The notes: generated by a model not told the origin, from the sequence alone. DNA of 64,000 nucleotides from Pseudomonadota bacterium (GCA_018822545.1 JAHJKA010000033.1:1-64000), one strand, 5' to 3'; positions 17,063 to 25,946 are shown, numbered from the stretch's first letter. Translations and numbers: made by a program.

Positions 17063-17953
17063 TCATGGAGCAGTTTTTTTCCGGCGGATATCGCTGGCCT
17101 GAACCGGGAGGCCGCCGATCTCAATACCGATGGCGCCAAACCGACAGCTTTCATTCATACATCGCATGCAGGTAATGCATTCACCATCGTCAGGAGATTC
17201 GTTGAATTTGACGCCCATGGGACAGATCGAATGACACTCCTTACACTGGGTGCATTTTGATTCGTCCAGGGTTAAACGGATCATCTTTGCCTTTTTGAAA
17301 AGGGCGTAAAAGGCGCCCAAGGGGCAGGTGGTCCGGCAAAAAGGGCGGCTGGCAACCACGCTCCAGCCGATAAACAGAATCAAAAGGGTAAATTTTGACC
17401 AGAACAGGGTGCCGATAATCTGGCGAAGGTCTGGCTGCAATAAGAGCATGGGGATGCCGGCTTCCAGGGTTCCAGCCGGGCAGATGAACTTGCAAAACCA
17501 CGGCAGGCCCATGCCGAAATCATTGATGGCGACCAGAGGCAGAATAACAACAGTCAGGGCCAAAATTGCATATTTTATATAGCGTAAGGGGCGGAGGATG
17601 GTGAATTTTGGCGAACGAATTTTATAGAGAAGTTCTTGCATGAAACCAAAAGGGCAGGCCCAGCCGCAGACCATACGACCAAAGATCGCGCCGAGAAAAC
17701 CCATGCTGCCGATGATATAAAAGCCAACATAGACCTGACCGTTCGCCAGAGTCATGCGTACCGAAAGGAGAAGCTGCTGCAGTGCGCCAATGGGGCAGGC
17801 CACTGTGGCGGCAGGGCAGGAATAGCAGTTAAGGCCGGGGGAGCAGAGAACCTTCAGTGGTCCCTGATACAGCGAGCGGCTGAAAGGAAATGTCCAGGAG
17901 GCGTTGGTGAGCACCAAAATAGCGGCCTGAAACCAGTTTCTAAAAAATTCCAT
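17063..17953 (-). CDS. NapH-like membrane polyferredoxin
   Basis: A 296-aa membrane iron-sulfur protein. Several membrane helices carry two CxxxCP motifs facing the cytoplasm (GRMVCGWACPFGF and RPFCRTTCPLGAF), as in NapH/CcoG/RdxA-type proteins. The C-terminus has two 4Fe-4S clusters: CTQCKECHSICPMG is canonical and CITCMRCMNESCRFGAI slightly modified. It should pass electrons between the quinone pool or thiols and an outer partner. It ends the operon MTH1187-like, CD1871A-like, NapH-like, a combination I know from anaerobic bacteria. Confidence 0.88.
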   Translation of the reverse strand: MEFFRNWFQAAILVLTNASWTFPFSRSLYQGPLKVLCSPGLNCYSCPAATVACPIGALQQLLLSVRMTLANGQVYVGFYIIGSMGFLGAIFGRMVCGWACPFGFMQELLYKIRSPKFTILRPLRYIKYAILALTVVILPLVAINDFGMGLPWFCKFICPAGTLEAGIPMLLLQPDLRQIIGTLFWSKFTLLILFIGWSVVASRPFCRTTCPLGAFYALFKKAKMIRLTLDESKCTQCKECHSICPMGVKFNESPDDGECITCMRCMNESCRFGAIGIEIGGLPVQASDIRRKKTAP

Positions 17954-17996
17954 ATATTAATGAGGTGTTCGAGATGTGAAAGATCAGGTGAGGACG

Positions 17997-18155
17997 TTAG
18001 CCGATGCCAATGCAACTTAAACAGATTTGCCATGCCTGTTCAAGGACCCGGGATGGTTCATCGAAAAAGACGCCGATACAAAACATGATAATGAAAAAGC
18101 TGATAAAAAAAAGAGGCAGTTTATTTGCCGGTTGTTGAAGGCGTTTTGCGGCCAT
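17997..18155 (-). CDS. CD1871A-family CXXC small membrane protein (52 aa)
   Basis: A short gene between the thiamine-binding-like gene and the polyferredoxin. It encodes 52 residues: a basic start MAAKRLQQP, one membrane helix (LPLFFISFFIIMFCIGVFF) and the C-terminus QICLSCIGIG. A CxxC followed by IGIG is the hallmark of the CD1871A family as I know it. ATG at 18155 with AGGGGAA about 9 nt upstream; stop at 17997. The family is typically found beside such ferredoxins, which supports a joint redox role; the reaction is unknown. Confidence 0.85.
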   Translation of the reverse strand: MAAKRLQQPANKLPLFFISFFIIMFCIGVFFDEPSRVLEQAWQICLSCIGIG

Positions 18156-18196
18156 TTTGAGCTATTCCCCTATTCTTTGGTGTGGTTTTGTGTTTT

Positions 18197-18502
18197 TTAG
18201 CTGCCTGCTAAGATTTGCTGAACAGCAGTGATCTTGTCACCAATACCGACTTTTTTATCGCGGCGGTCATCAATGACTATCTGGGTGACCACGCGTATCG
18301 CCCCTTTTTCAAAGGGGATTTCATAGATCTTTTCAATGATGGCCAGAAGTTCGGAAATGTTCCCTTCAATAACGGTGCCCATGTCATTAAGCCGATATGG
18401 GATATTTGTTTTTTCAAGTTCCTTCTGGATTTCAGCAACATAGCTGCCAACGCTTGTGGTCGCAGTGCCTATCGGGATGGTGGTCAGTTGTAAGAGGGCC
18501 AT
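18197..18502 (-). CDS. MTH1187/UPF0045-family thiamine-binding-like protein
   Basis: A 101-aa cytoplasmic protein of the MTH1187/YkoF-like family. The conserved parts are LTTIPIGTATTSVGSYVAEI, YRLNDMGTVIEGNISELL and RVVTQIVIDDRRDK. Family members form tetramers and some bind thiamine-type ligands. It is the first gene of the MTH1187, CD1871A, NapH-like run, though only 3 bp follow the PilZ gene at 18506, so transcription may begin further up. Confidence 0.9.
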   Translation of the reverse strand: MALLQLTTIPIGTATTSVGSYVAEIQKELEKTNIPYRLNDMGTVIEGNISELLAIIEKIYEIPFEKGAIRVVTQIVIDDRRDKKVGIGDKITAVQQILAGS

Positions 18503-18505
18503 AAT

Positions 18506-18871
18506 CTACTCGTCTTCAAAGGAGAATTCTTTCAGGGCGTCCGGATCTTCGGTATTATAATAAATGATATTTCTAAGATGGGTATAACTGTCCAGGTCGA
18601 TTTCGGTGAAATGGACACCGACGCCTTTATCCTCTAGGCGGACCACCTCCCCTTGCATGGTAAGAGTTATATCGTCGCTGGTGCCCGAAAGATGCAGGGA
18701 GACGGTGCAGGTGTCGCCCAGGGCACGAGCTGGAATGCCGAGCATCAGCACTCCTTTGGTGGACAGGTTTTCCGTCTCGCAGCCGCTAAATTTTTGGTCG
18801 GCAAACTCCAGGTCTCCGGTGGCGTGAAAAGACACGCGGGCATTGTGGCGACGGTCATCGTGTTCATTCAT
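18506..18871 (-). CDS. PilZ-domain protein
   Basis: A 121-aa protein consisting of one PilZ domain, a c-di-GMP receptor module. The binding motifs are present: the arginine cluster RRHNARVSFHA near the N-terminus and NLSTKGVLM (the D/NxSxxG motif) about 25 residues later. The C-terminus GVGVHFTEIDLDSYTHLRNII is typical. With no other domain, it probably acts by binding a partner. It lies 3 bp upstream of the MTH1187-like gene. Confidence 0.9.
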   Translation of the reverse strand: MNEHDDRRHNARVSFHATGDLEFADQKFSGCETENLSTKGVLMLGIPARALGDTCTVSLHLSGTSDDITLTMQGEVVRLEDKGVGVHFTEIDLDSYTHLRNIIYYNTEDPDALKEFSFEDE

Positions 18872-19012
18872 CTGATGCTCCTGCGCTTAGCTGGTTGTGA
18901 TCAAAAAATGAAGTAATAAAGGCACACCCTCTTGAAATGGTTACGCATACTCTATCAAAAAAGCAAAGTTGGGTCATTATATTGATCATCGCCCACAAAC
19001 ACAAGTGGCTCT

Positions 19013-19630
19013 CTAGTTAGAGGCAGGAGGCAGATGGGCCCAGGTAATATTAATGGCGGCCGATATTTTACCAAGCAGGGAGGCGGCCCTGTTTCTGTCA
19101 TCGGGAGAAAGGGGGCCAGACAGCTTAAGAAGGTCGGGCAGGTGGGCCGTTTCAGTAACAAGGGTTTCAAGCGCATCTAATAATTTCGCGGCATCTTGGA
19201 CTTTGCTGGCCGATGCGAGAGGGTCTTCTGCGAGATAGATGTTGAGGCGCAGGAAGCGCTTGTGAGCACGGTCTGCCGTTTCTTTTTCTTTGACGGGATC
19301 ATACTCGTCATCCTCGTAGAGACTGACAATATGGGCCAGGTCTTCTTTGAGAAAGTCCACAGCGTTGACCTGGTTGCCATGCTGTTCAAGATGACCCACC
19401 ACGCTGATTGCCATTTTTAAGAGTGTTAGGGCATGGCTGCGGTTTGTAAAAAAGGAGTCCAGTTTGAAAAGGGCAGCCTTGAGGCGGGTAAGGCGTTGGG
19501 GGCTTAATTGCCAGTCGGGTGCGATGATCTCTGCCCGGAGCTGCTCGATGGCTGTACTTATGGAAGGGGTAGTGGGAGATGACATATCTGTATCAGCGGG
19601 AAGGCAAATTAAAGGACAACCAAAAGACAA
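19013..19630 (-). CDS. Hypothetical alpha-helical protein
   Basis: I do not recognise this protein (205 aa from a TTG at 19630, 190 aa from an ATG at 19585). It is predicted to be soluble and helical throughout, rich in leucine and charged residues, with no cysteine cluster after the N-terminus and no membrane segment. AAGAAGG lies about 7 nt upstream of the TTG, while the ATG has no ribosome binding site, so the TTG could be real. It is divergent from the prepilin peptidase gene and lies upstream of the PilZ gene. Confidence 0.65.
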   Translation of the reverse strand: MSFGCPLICLPADTDMSSPTTPSISTAIEQLRAEIIAPDWQLSPQRLTRLKAALFKLDSFFTNRSHALTLLKMAISVVGHLEQHGNQVNAVDFLKEDLAHIVSLYEDDEYDPVKEKETADRAHKRFLRLNIYLAEDPLASASKVQDAAKLLDALETLVTETAHLPDLLKLSGPLSPDDRNRAASLLGKISAAINITWAHLPPASN

Positions 19631-19712
19631 TAAATACCTTCTTTTTTAAAGAGTTACCGTAAAAAAGGAGATCGTTCTTGCCAGGTGACGTGGCTCATCT
19701 TATCATGGTGCC

Positions 19713-20498
19713 ATGAATGCACTTTTTTTTGAAATTATTTCCTTTGTTTTCGGGGCCATTGTCGGCAGTTTTCTCAATGTCGTCATCCTCCGTCTTCCTG
19801 ATCCCGAGGCGTCAGTGGTTTTTCCCGGCTCCCATTGCCCACAATGTAAAACCCCTCTGCACTGGTATGAAAATATTCCCATCTTGAGTTTTCTTTTTTT
19901 ACGGGGACGCTGCCGGAGTTGTCACAAGAATATTTCAATTCAGTATCCCCTGGTGGAGCTTACCATGGCTCTGCTCTCCCTCGTTCTCTTCCAGCGATTT
20001 TTTATCTCAGCAGCCTTTTTTATCTATTTTGTATTTGCGGCCGCTTTGCTTGTTATTATCGTCATTGATCTCTACCACCAGATTATTCCTGATCGCATCA
20101 GTTTGCCGGGTATTGTTCTTGGTTTTGCCGCCTCTTTTTTACTGCCGGGTCTGCACTGGCAGGATTCGTTGTTGGGTCTGGTTATTGGTGGGGGTATTTT
20201 TTACACCATTGCTCTGGCTTATTATCTTATCACCAAGAGGCAGGGGATGGGAGGTGGCGACATCAAGCTGCTTGCCATGATCGGCGCTTTTCAAGGTTGG
20301 CAGGCCTTGCCTTTCGTGATTTTTTGCAGCTCCCTTCTCGGCACCATAGTCGGCCTTGCCGCCATGGTTAAGCAGAAAAAAGGCGGCCAAACCCGCATAC
20401 CCTACGGGCCGTTTCTGGCTGTGGCCAGCCTCCTCTATCTCTTTTTTGACCAGCGTATTATCCAATTCACCCACTGGTATCTGACCCGTCCCCGGTAA
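19713..20498 (+). CDS. pilD: Prepilin peptidase (A24 family)
   Basis: A 261-aa inner-membrane aspartyl protease that cuts the leader of type IV pilins and type II secretion pseudopilins and methylates the new N-terminus. The N-terminal methylase region has the four-cysteine motif HCPQCKTPL...CRSCHKNIS. The catalytic aspartates are in IVIDLYHQIIPD and in GMGGGDIKLLAMIG (the GxGD motif). The other pilus genes are not in this window. ATG at 19713. Confidence 0.95.
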   Translation: MNALFFEIISFVFGAIVGSFLNVVILRLPDPEASVVFPGSHCPQCKTPLHWYENIPILSFLFLRGRCRSCHKNISIQYPLVELTMALLSLVLFQRFFISAAFFIYFVFAAALLVIIVIDLYHQIIPDRISLPGIVLGFAASFLLPGLHWQDSLLGLVIGGGIFYTIALAYYLITKRQGMGGGDIKLLAMIGAFQGWQALPFVIFCSSLLGTIVGLAAMVKQKKGGQTRIPYGPFLAVASLLYLFFDQRIIQFTHWYLTRPR

Positions 20499-20650
20499 GC
20501 ATGGGCGATGACAACGCTCATTGCACGTTTTACTCTGTGAGCCCGTTACTTGTTAAGGGTTGTCCCTGCCCGGTTCCTGTGCTATTTTGGACATCTTTTA
20601 GGGGTGTATCTTCCTAAGTATTGTTCATTCGTCGGGATAGGGGGCTATCT

Positions 20651-21637
20651 ATGATTGAAGAAATGGTTGAGCAGTTGCTGGCGCAGGGCAACAAGCAGGC
20701 AGCGGTCAAACAACTCTATGAGTTGATCATTGAAGCGGCTGGCAGGCGTGATTTTGCCGGTGCTGAAGCCTTGCGCCTTAAGCTTATTGCCATTGATGAT
20801 ATGGCCCTCTCCGAAATTATCGGCTCGGCTGAGGTGATTGAGGCTGCGAAATCAGCTGCCATTGATTCGTCCTGGTATGAGCAGTGGCAGGATTTATGTG
20901 CACGATTAAGTGAGGAAGAAAACAACGCGCTCTATTTTGCTCTGAAAGAAGCAAGGCTCCGGCCGGGTATGGCCTTTATCGACCAGGGCAAATTAAATAA
21001 TCGACTCTTTTTCATCATGCAGGGCCAGGCCAATATCGTCTGTCGACAGGAAGAAAGAGAGACCCTGTTTCATCAGCTTAAGGCGGGTGATATTGTGGGG
21101 GAAGATACCTTTTTTGGTATTTCTATCTGTACTACCTCGGTGATCTGTCAAAGCCTGGTAACTGTGAAATATCTGGAGCGCAAGAATACGGAGGGTTGGC
21201 ATGAATCTGTACCCGCGCTGGAGGAAAAGTTGCGGGTGTACTGTCAAAGTTATGCACGTTTTGACCACGGGCAAGTCTCAAAGAATCTTGAGCGCCGCCA
21301 GAATAAGCGGTACCCCTTGGAGGCAGTACTTAATGCCCGCCTCCAGAACCTCAAAGGGCAAGATGTCGGGGTTTCCTTCCGCGGCGTTCTGGATGATATT
21401 TCCGTCGGTGGTGTTTGCTTTTATATTAAATGTTCACAGCAGAGTACGGCCAGGATGCTCCTGGGGCGCCCAGTGTGTCTAACCTTCTCTTTAGGTAAGG
21501 TGGCGATGGATCTTCGTGGTGTTATTGTCAGCTCCAAGCATCACCTGCGCAATGATTACACGGTTCATGTCAAGATTACCAACGCCGATAATCCCTGTTT
21601 CAACCAATTATTAGAAAAGATCAGCGCACGTCAGTAA
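20651..21637 (+). CDS. Cyclic-nucleotide-binding-domain and PilZ protein
   Basis: A 328-aa cytoplasmic regulator. Residues about 1-60 are helical repeats. A cNMP-binding (CAP_ED) fold follows at about 90-190, with RPGMAFIDQGKLNNRLFFIM and HQLKAGDIVGEDTFFG, but the phosphate cassette is not typical and nucleotide binding is uncertain. The C-terminal PilZ domain (about 210-328) has ERRQNKRYPLEAVL (RxxxR) and DDISVGGVCF (DxSxxG). It could integrate two second messengers. ATG at 20651 follows a GGATAGGGGG ribosome binding site; the in-frame start at 20621 is less likely. Confidence 0.88.
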   Translation: MIEEMVEQLLAQGNKQAAVKQLYELIIEAAGRRDFAGAEALRLKLIAIDDMALSEIIGSAEVIEAAKSAAIDSSWYEQWQDLCARLSEEENNALYFALKEARLRPGMAFIDQGKLNNRLFFIMQGQANIVCRQEERETLFHQLKAGDIVGEDTFFGISICTTSVICQSLVTVKYLERKNTEGWHESVPALEEKLRVYCQSYARFDHGQVSKNLERRQNKRYPLEAVLNARLQNLKGQDVGVSFRGVLDDISVGGVCFYIKCSQQSTARMLLGRPVCLTFSLGKVAMDLRGVIVSSKHHLRNDYTVHVKITNADNPCFNQLLEKISARQ

Positions 21638-21638
21638 T

Positions 21639-21686
21639 CGTGATAAAGGCAACAGATATTGCCTTTATCACGTCTGGATTTTTTTG
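21639..21686 (+). terminator. Hairpin terminator candidate
   Basis: A perfect 14-bp stem CGTGATAAAGGCAA / TTGCCTTTATCACG begins just after the stop of the PilZ gene. The T-run starts 6 nt beyond the stem, so the spacing is slightly unusual. Confidence 0.7.
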
Positions 21687-21785
21687 TGTTTTGGCCCCGG
21701 TTAGTAGAGGAGGCAAAGGCCGTAATAATTCCTAGATGAGATTAATTGTCTCTTGACAGGCAGGTAAAGATTAGCCGATTCTGTC

Positions 21786-21814
21786 TTGACAGCGGTGCGG
21801 CATGGGGTTATATG
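21786..21814 (+). promoter_or_regulatory. Candidate promoter of the cytochrome bd operon
   Basis: TTGACA (21786-21791), a 16-17 nt spacer and TTATAT/TATATG (21808-21814) precede the DUF4492 gene by about 40 bp. A second TCTTGACAG occurs 33 bp upstream (21751-21759). Confidence 0.55.
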
Positions 21815-21850
21815 CGTTTGGAATAATAACTATTATCAAAAGCAAATGAA

Positions 21851-22078
21851 ATGATCCACACTATCTATACCTTTTATCGCGATGGCTTTCGCAAGATGCA
21901 GGTCGGCAAAAAGCTGTGGGCCATTATCTTTATAAAGCTTTTCATCATGTTCGCCGTGTTGAAGGCTTTCTTTTTTCCAGATTTCCTAAACACAAGATTT
22001 AGTACTGATCATGAGCGGGCTGGGCACGTTCTCGGCAATTTCATACAATCAAAAAAAATGGGAGGGAGTAATGATTGA
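21851..22078 (+). CDS. DUF4492 small membrane protein, cytochrome bd operon
   Basis: A 75-aa protein with one membrane helix (LWAIIFIKLFIMFAVLKAFFF) and the conserved N-terminus TFYRDGFRKMQVGKKLW. This matches DUF4492, a family found next to cytochrome bd genes in several phyla. Its reading frame overlaps the cydA start by 8 bp, so translation is coupled. A function in bd assembly or stability is inference from position. ATG at 21851. Confidence 0.85.
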   Translation: MIHTIYTFYRDGFRKMQVGKKLWAIIFIKLFIMFAVLKAFFFPDFLNTRFSTDHERAGHVLGNFIQSKKMGGSND

Positions 22079-23606
22079 ACAAGTCGATCTGTCGCAGGTC
22101 AATTGGGCTCGGGCTCAGTTCGCTTTGACGGCGATGTATCATTGGATATTCGTACCGCTGACCTTGGGGCTTTCTTTTTTGGTCGCCTTTTTTGAGTCTA
22201 TCTATGTCAAGACCGGCAATGAGGATTGGAAAAGAATCACTAAATTCTGGATGACCCTGTTTGGTATCAATTTTGCCATTGGTGTGGCCACCGGTATTAT
22301 TATGGAGTTTGAGTTCGGCACCAACTGGTCGAACTACTCCTGGATGGTGGGTGATATTTTTGGCGCGCCTTTGGCAATTGAGGGTATTTTTGCCTTCTTT
22401 CTTGAGGCCACTTTTTTTGCCCTGATGTTTTTTGGCTGGGATCGAGTCTCCAAAAGATTTCACCTCTTTTCCACCTGGATGGTCGCCATTGGTTCTAACC
22501 TCTCTGCCTTGTGGATTCTGGTGGCAAACGGCTGGATGCAATTTCCTGTTGGCATGGCCTTTAATCCAGATACAGCGCGTTTTGAGATGCAGAATTTCTG
22601 GGAAGTTCTCTTTTCTCCGGTGGCCATCTCCAAATTTACCCACACCACAAGTTCAGCCTTTCTGTTGGCCTCGCTCTTTGTTGTCGGGGTCTCCTGCTGG
22701 TATCTCATGAAGGGCCGTCATCAGCTCATGGCCAAGCGTTCCATCGCGGTTGCCGCGGTGTTTGGTTTTCTAGCAGCCAGCTACTGCGGCCTCACCGGTG
22801 ATGAGGCCGCCTACACGGTCTCCCAGAAACAACCCATGAAGCTTGCGGCCATGGAAGGCCTCTATAAAGGCGAGGTGAATGCCGGTGCTGTTGTTATGGG
22901 CATCATCAATTCGGCCAAGCAGCCCGGTGATGAGCAGAAGGATTTTATCTTTGCCGTCAAGGTGCCAGTGGCCCTTTCCCTTCTTGCCAACCGTAAGCTG
23001 GATTCCTTTGTGCCTGGTATCGACGATCTGGTTTTTGGCAATGATGAGCAAGGTATTACCAGTGTTGCCACCCGCATGGAGCGGGGGCGGTTGGCCATTG
23101 AGTATCTGGCAGCCTTCAAGGAGGCGAAGGATAATAATTATGAGCCGGCAGCCCAGGAAGCTCTGCGGCAGTTTGACATCTATAAGGATGATATGGGCTA
23201 TGGTCATTTGAACCGGCCGTCCGATGCCGCTCCTCCTGTGGCAACCACCTTTTATGCCTTCCACATTATGGTCGTCCTTGGCACCCTTTTTCCCCTGGTG
23301 TTTCTTGCCGCGCTTTATTTTCTCTATAAGGGCGATCTGGAGAAGCAGCGGCTGTTTCAACTGGTTGGTCTGCTCTGTATTCCCTTGGGCTATGTCGCCC
23401 AGCAGTCCGGTTGGGTAGTTGCCGAGGTGGGAAGGCAACCTTGGGCGATTCAAGGTCTGCTGCCTGTTCATGTTGCTAACACAAACCTGACAACCGGAAC
23501 GGTGCAGACGACTTTCTTTATTTTCCTGGGTCTCTTCACCATGCTTCTTATTGCCGAAATAAAGATTATGGTTAAGCAGATTCAAATCGGACCGGAGGAG
23601 AAATAA
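22071..23606 (+). CDS. cydA: Cytochrome bd quinol oxidase subunit I
   Basis: A 511-aa inner-membrane subunit carrying the hemes of the bd oxidase, which reduces O2 to water using quinol without pumping protons. The start MIEQVDLSQVNWARAQFALT is typical, with H24 in MYHWIFVPLTLGL as a heme ligand candidate and a second histidine in KFTHTTSSAFLLASL. It has about nine membrane helices and the Q-loop region between (about residues 250-380). ATG at 22071 has GGGAGGG just upstream. In an anaerobe this complex serves for O2 defence or microaerobic respiration. Confidence 0.96.
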   Translation: MIEQVDLSQVNWARAQFALTAMYHWIFVPLTLGLSFLVAFFESIYVKTGNEDWKRITKFWMTLFGINFAIGVATGIIMEFEFGTNWSNYSWMVGDIFGAPLAIEGIFAFFLEATFFALMFFGWDRVSKRFHLFSTWMVAIGSNLSALWILVANGWMQFPVGMAFNPDTARFEMQNFWEVLFSPVAISKFTHTTSSAFLLASLFVVGVSCWYLMKGRHQLMAKRSIAVAAVFGFLAASYCGLTGDEAAYTVSQKQPMKLAAMEGLYKGEVNAGAVVMGIINSAKQPGDEQKDFIFAVKVPVALSLLANRKLDSFVPGIDDLVFGNDEQGITSVATRMERGRLAIEYLAAFKEAKDNNYEPAAQEALRQFDIYKDDMGYGHLNRPSDAAPPVATTFYAFHIMVVLGTLFPLVFLAALYFLYKGDLEKQRLFQLVGLLCIPLGYVAQQSGWVVAEVGRQPWAIQGLLPVHVANTNLTTGTVQTTFFIFLGLFTMLLIAEIKIMVKQIQIGPEEK

Positions 23607-23607
23607 A

Positions 23608-24747
23608 ATGATTGGTAATTTAGACTATGCAACCTTGCAGCAGATATGGTGGCTGCTGGCCTCTGTTGTCGGTTCTCTCTTTGTTTTTCTCCTCTTTGTC
23701 CAGGGTGGCCAGAGCATGCTCTTTACCCTGGCTCATACCGACGAGGAAAAAGCCTTAATGATCAACTCCCTGGGCCGGAAATGGGAAATGACCTTTACGA
23801 CCCTGGTGCTTTTTGGTGGCGCTCTTTTTGCCGCTTTCCCAAAATTTTATGCAACTAGTTTTGGCGGTGCGTATTGGGTGTGGATGTCCATTCTCTTCAC
23901 CTTCATTATTCAGGCTGTGGCCTATGAGTACCGGAAAAAACCAGATAATTTTTTAGGCGCCTGGGTCTATGAATTCTTCCTCTTTGTCAATGGCACCGTG
24001 GGGGTACTCCTTATCGGTGCGGCAGTAGGCACCTTTTTTACCGGTTCGGCCTTTGCCTTGAATGAGTATAACCAGGTGACCTGGCAGACTGCATCACGGG
24101 GGCTTGAGGCCGCGACCAACCTGTTTAACCTGGCCTTTGGACTTTTCTTGGTCTTTTTGGCGCGGACCTTGGGTGGCATGTATCTCTTGAATAATATTGT
24201 TCATGAGGCCTTAAACGCCCGTAGTCGCCGTTCTGTGTTGATCAATTTCCTGTGGACGTTGCCATTTCTCTTTTTTGTGCTGATCAGCCTGGTGACCATG
24301 GAAGGTTTTGCGGTCAATCCAGAGACCCTGGAAGTAATGATGGAAAAGGGTAAGTATCTTAACAATCTACTTGCTATGCCGTTGTTGCTTGTCTTTTTAC
24401 TTTGTGGCCTTGGTCTCGTAATTTATGGAGTATTTGTCACCAGTTATAAAGGTTCACACAAAGGTATCTGGTTTGCCGGACTGGGTACGGTACTCACCGC
24501 CCTGGCGATCTTTTTGACAGCTGGTTATAATAATACGGCGTTTTATCCGTCCTATGCCGATCTCCAGTCGAGTTTAACCATCTATAACGCCTCAAGCAGC
24601 AAGTATACCCTGACGGCCATGACCTATGTTGCCTTGGGAATTCCTTTTGTCCTGGCCTATGTGGCTTACATCTGGAAACTCATGGACAATAAGAAGCTGA
24701 CGCCTGAAGAGTTGACCACGGGTGAGAATGCCCATGAAATGTATTAA
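23608..24747 (+). CDS. cydB: Cytochrome bd quinol oxidase subunit II
   Basis: A 379-aa inner-membrane partner of CydA, starting 1 bp after its stop. The N-terminal helix carries LQQIWWLLASVVGSLFVFLLF followed by VQGGQSMLFTL, in line with CydB. It has about eight membrane helices and full length. A small ORF with a strong ribosome binding site follows (24760). Confidence 0.95.
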   Translation: MIGNLDYATLQQIWWLLASVVGSLFVFLLFVQGGQSMLFTLAHTDEEKALMINSLGRKWEMTFTTLVLFGGALFAAFPKFYATSFGGAYWVWMSILFTFIIQAVAYEYRKKPDNFLGAWVYEFFLFVNGTVGVLLIGAAVGTFFTGSAFALNEYNQVTWQTASRGLEAATNLFNLAFGLFLVFLARTLGGMYLLNNIVHEALNARSRRSVLINFLWTLPFLFFVLISLVTMEGFAVNPETLEVMMEKGKYLNNLLAMPLLLVFLLCGLGLVIYGVFVTSYKGSHKGIWFAGLGTVLTALAIFLTAGYNNTAFYPSYADLQSSLTIYNASSSKYTLTAMTYVALGIPFVLAYVAYIWKLMDNKKLTPEELTTGENAHEMY

Positions 24748-24759
24748 GGAGATGCGACC

Positions 24760-24855
24760 ATGATGAATGCAATTCTTTTAATAAGCTGGATAGCCCTGGT
24801 TGTCGTTTCTTTACAGGGTGCGAAATTCGCTTTGAAGAAATTTGATTTGCTGTAG
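24760..24855 (+). CDS. 31-aa single-helix membrane protein, possible CydX-like subunit
   Basis: An overlooked short gene directly after cydB, 12 bp from its stop. AAGGAG lies about 7 nt before the ATG at 24760. The product is 31 aa: MMNAILLISWIALVVVSLQG and a basic end AKFALKKFDLL, one membrane helix. Its position equals that of cydX in cydABX operons, where the small subunit stabilises the oxidase, but I do not see the classical CydX sequence. A terminator follows at 24879. Confidence 0.75.
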   Translation: MMNAILLISWIALVVVSLQGAKFALKKFDLL

Positions 24856-24878
24856 GTAGTTTTTTTATCAATTTAACT

Positions 24879-24913
24879 CGCCCCTGGCCGTTCTTTTGGC
24901 AGGGGCGTTTTTT
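24879..24913 (+). terminator. Rho-independent terminator of the cyd operon
   Basis: The stem CGCCCCTG / CAGGGGCG is followed by seven T. The stretch 24914-25187 after it holds only the rpmH promoter region; no other gene or cluster of DnaA boxes is seen. Confidence 0.9.
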
Positions 24914-25187
24914 GTGCGAAGAAGGTAGAAAGATGCCTGAGATAAGGGAAAAAGGGGATGGGTCGGAAGAGATGATTGCCGGGTCATGTCGAAAGGAAGG
25001 GATGAATTTTTTCTAGACACTTGCTCTCTGATATGTTCTATTCGCCCCTTTGGAGCTACCGTCAGCGGGAAGGCAGACCATTTTTTCGTCAGCAGACCTG
25101 ATTCTTGGGCTGTTATCTGTCTAGTATCCCGCTTTTTTTAATAGTTGCCAGCCTGCTGTCTGGCCCATGTACCATGAGGATACAACA

Positions 25188-25331
25188 ATGAGTAAACGTA
25201 CTTTTCAACCATCCAACCTGAAGCGGGCCCGTACCCATGGTTTTCGTCTTAGAATGAGCACCAAGGCTGGTCGCAACATCATTAATTCCCGTCGTGCCAA
25301 GGGACGCAAGCGTCTGTCAGCCTCCCATTAA
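25188..25331 (+). CDS. rpmH: Ribosomal protein L34
   Basis: A 47-aa very basic protein with the full L34 pattern: [36 protein letters not shown] and KRLSAS. It is a component of the large ribosomal subunit. It stands first in the widely conserved rpmH-rnpA-yidD-yidC-jag-mnmE order, often near oriC; no dnaA is visible here. ATG at 25188. Confidence 0.97.
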   Translation: MSKRTFQPSNLKRARTHGFRLRMSTKAGRNIINSRRAKGRKRLSASH

Positions 25332-25380
25332 GTACGATTCTTGAGGGGGCTCATGTCAAGGTTGACCCTGGTATATTACT

Positions 25381-25740
25381 ATGGGCTTTAAACTGCCGAA
25401 AACTGCCCTCCTCAGAAAGCCTGAACAGTACAGTGTCGTATATCGACAAGGGAAACGGTTGCGGGGAACGCATTTCAGCCTGATTTTTAGTGAAAACGAT
25501 CAGGACTTCAATCGGCTTGGCATAAGTGTCCATGGCGTGAAAAAGGCGGTTATGCGCAACCGCATGAAGAGGATTATTCGCGAGTTTTTCCGCTTAAACC
25601 GTGATTTCTTACCGCCCTCCAAGGATATTGTCTTTGCCGTGCGCAAAGAGTGTACATTCAAAAATCCCCACGAGGTCACCACAGCTGTTACCAATGTGGT
25701 GAACGCCTCTTTCCAAAGTGACATTCGGAGAAAGCGGTGA
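25381..25740 (+). CDS. rnpA: Ribonuclease P protein component
   Basis: A 119-aa basic protein that binds RNase P RNA and helps it cleave tRNA 5' leaders. Marks are the N-terminal [18 protein letters not shown] and the RNR motif [15 protein letters not shown]. The length is normal. ATG at 25381, about 50 bp after rpmH. Its stop overlaps the GTG start of yidD by four bases. Confidence 0.96.
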   Translation: MGFKLPKTALLRKPEQYSVVYRQGKRLRGTHFSLIFSENDQDFNRLGISVHGVKKAVMRNRMKRIIREFFRLNRDFLPPSKDIVFAVRKECTFKNPHEVTTAVTNVVNASFQSDIRRKR

Positions 25741-25946
25741 AGAAAGTCTTCGTAGGGATAATTCGGTTTTATCAAGTCGCCATTTCCCCTCTTTTTCCTC
25801 CCACCTGTCGTTTTATTCCCACCTGTTCTCAGTATGCTGTCCAGGCTATTGATCAGTACGGTGCATTCCGGGGCGTTTTTGTTGCTCTGCGCCGTATTGT
25901 GCGCTGTCACCCGTTTTGCAAGGGTGGCTATGACCCAGTGAAGTAG
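25737..25946 (+). CDS. yidD: Membrane protein insertion efficiency factor YidD
   Basis: A 69-aa protein with the YidD pattern: [28 protein letters not shown] and [11 protein letters not shown], with four conserved cysteines. It assists YidC/Sec in membrane insertion. The GTG start is inside the rnpA stop (GTGA overlap), which indicates coupled translation. Confidence 0.96.
   Translation: MKKVFVGIIRFYQVAISPLFPPTCRFIPTCSQYAVQAIDQYGAFRGVFVALRRIVRCHPFCKGGYDPVK

Noticed and set aside
24914..25187. Replication origin next to rpmH
   Set aside because: No cluster of DnaA boxes and no dnaA gene seen; only promoter-like sequence.
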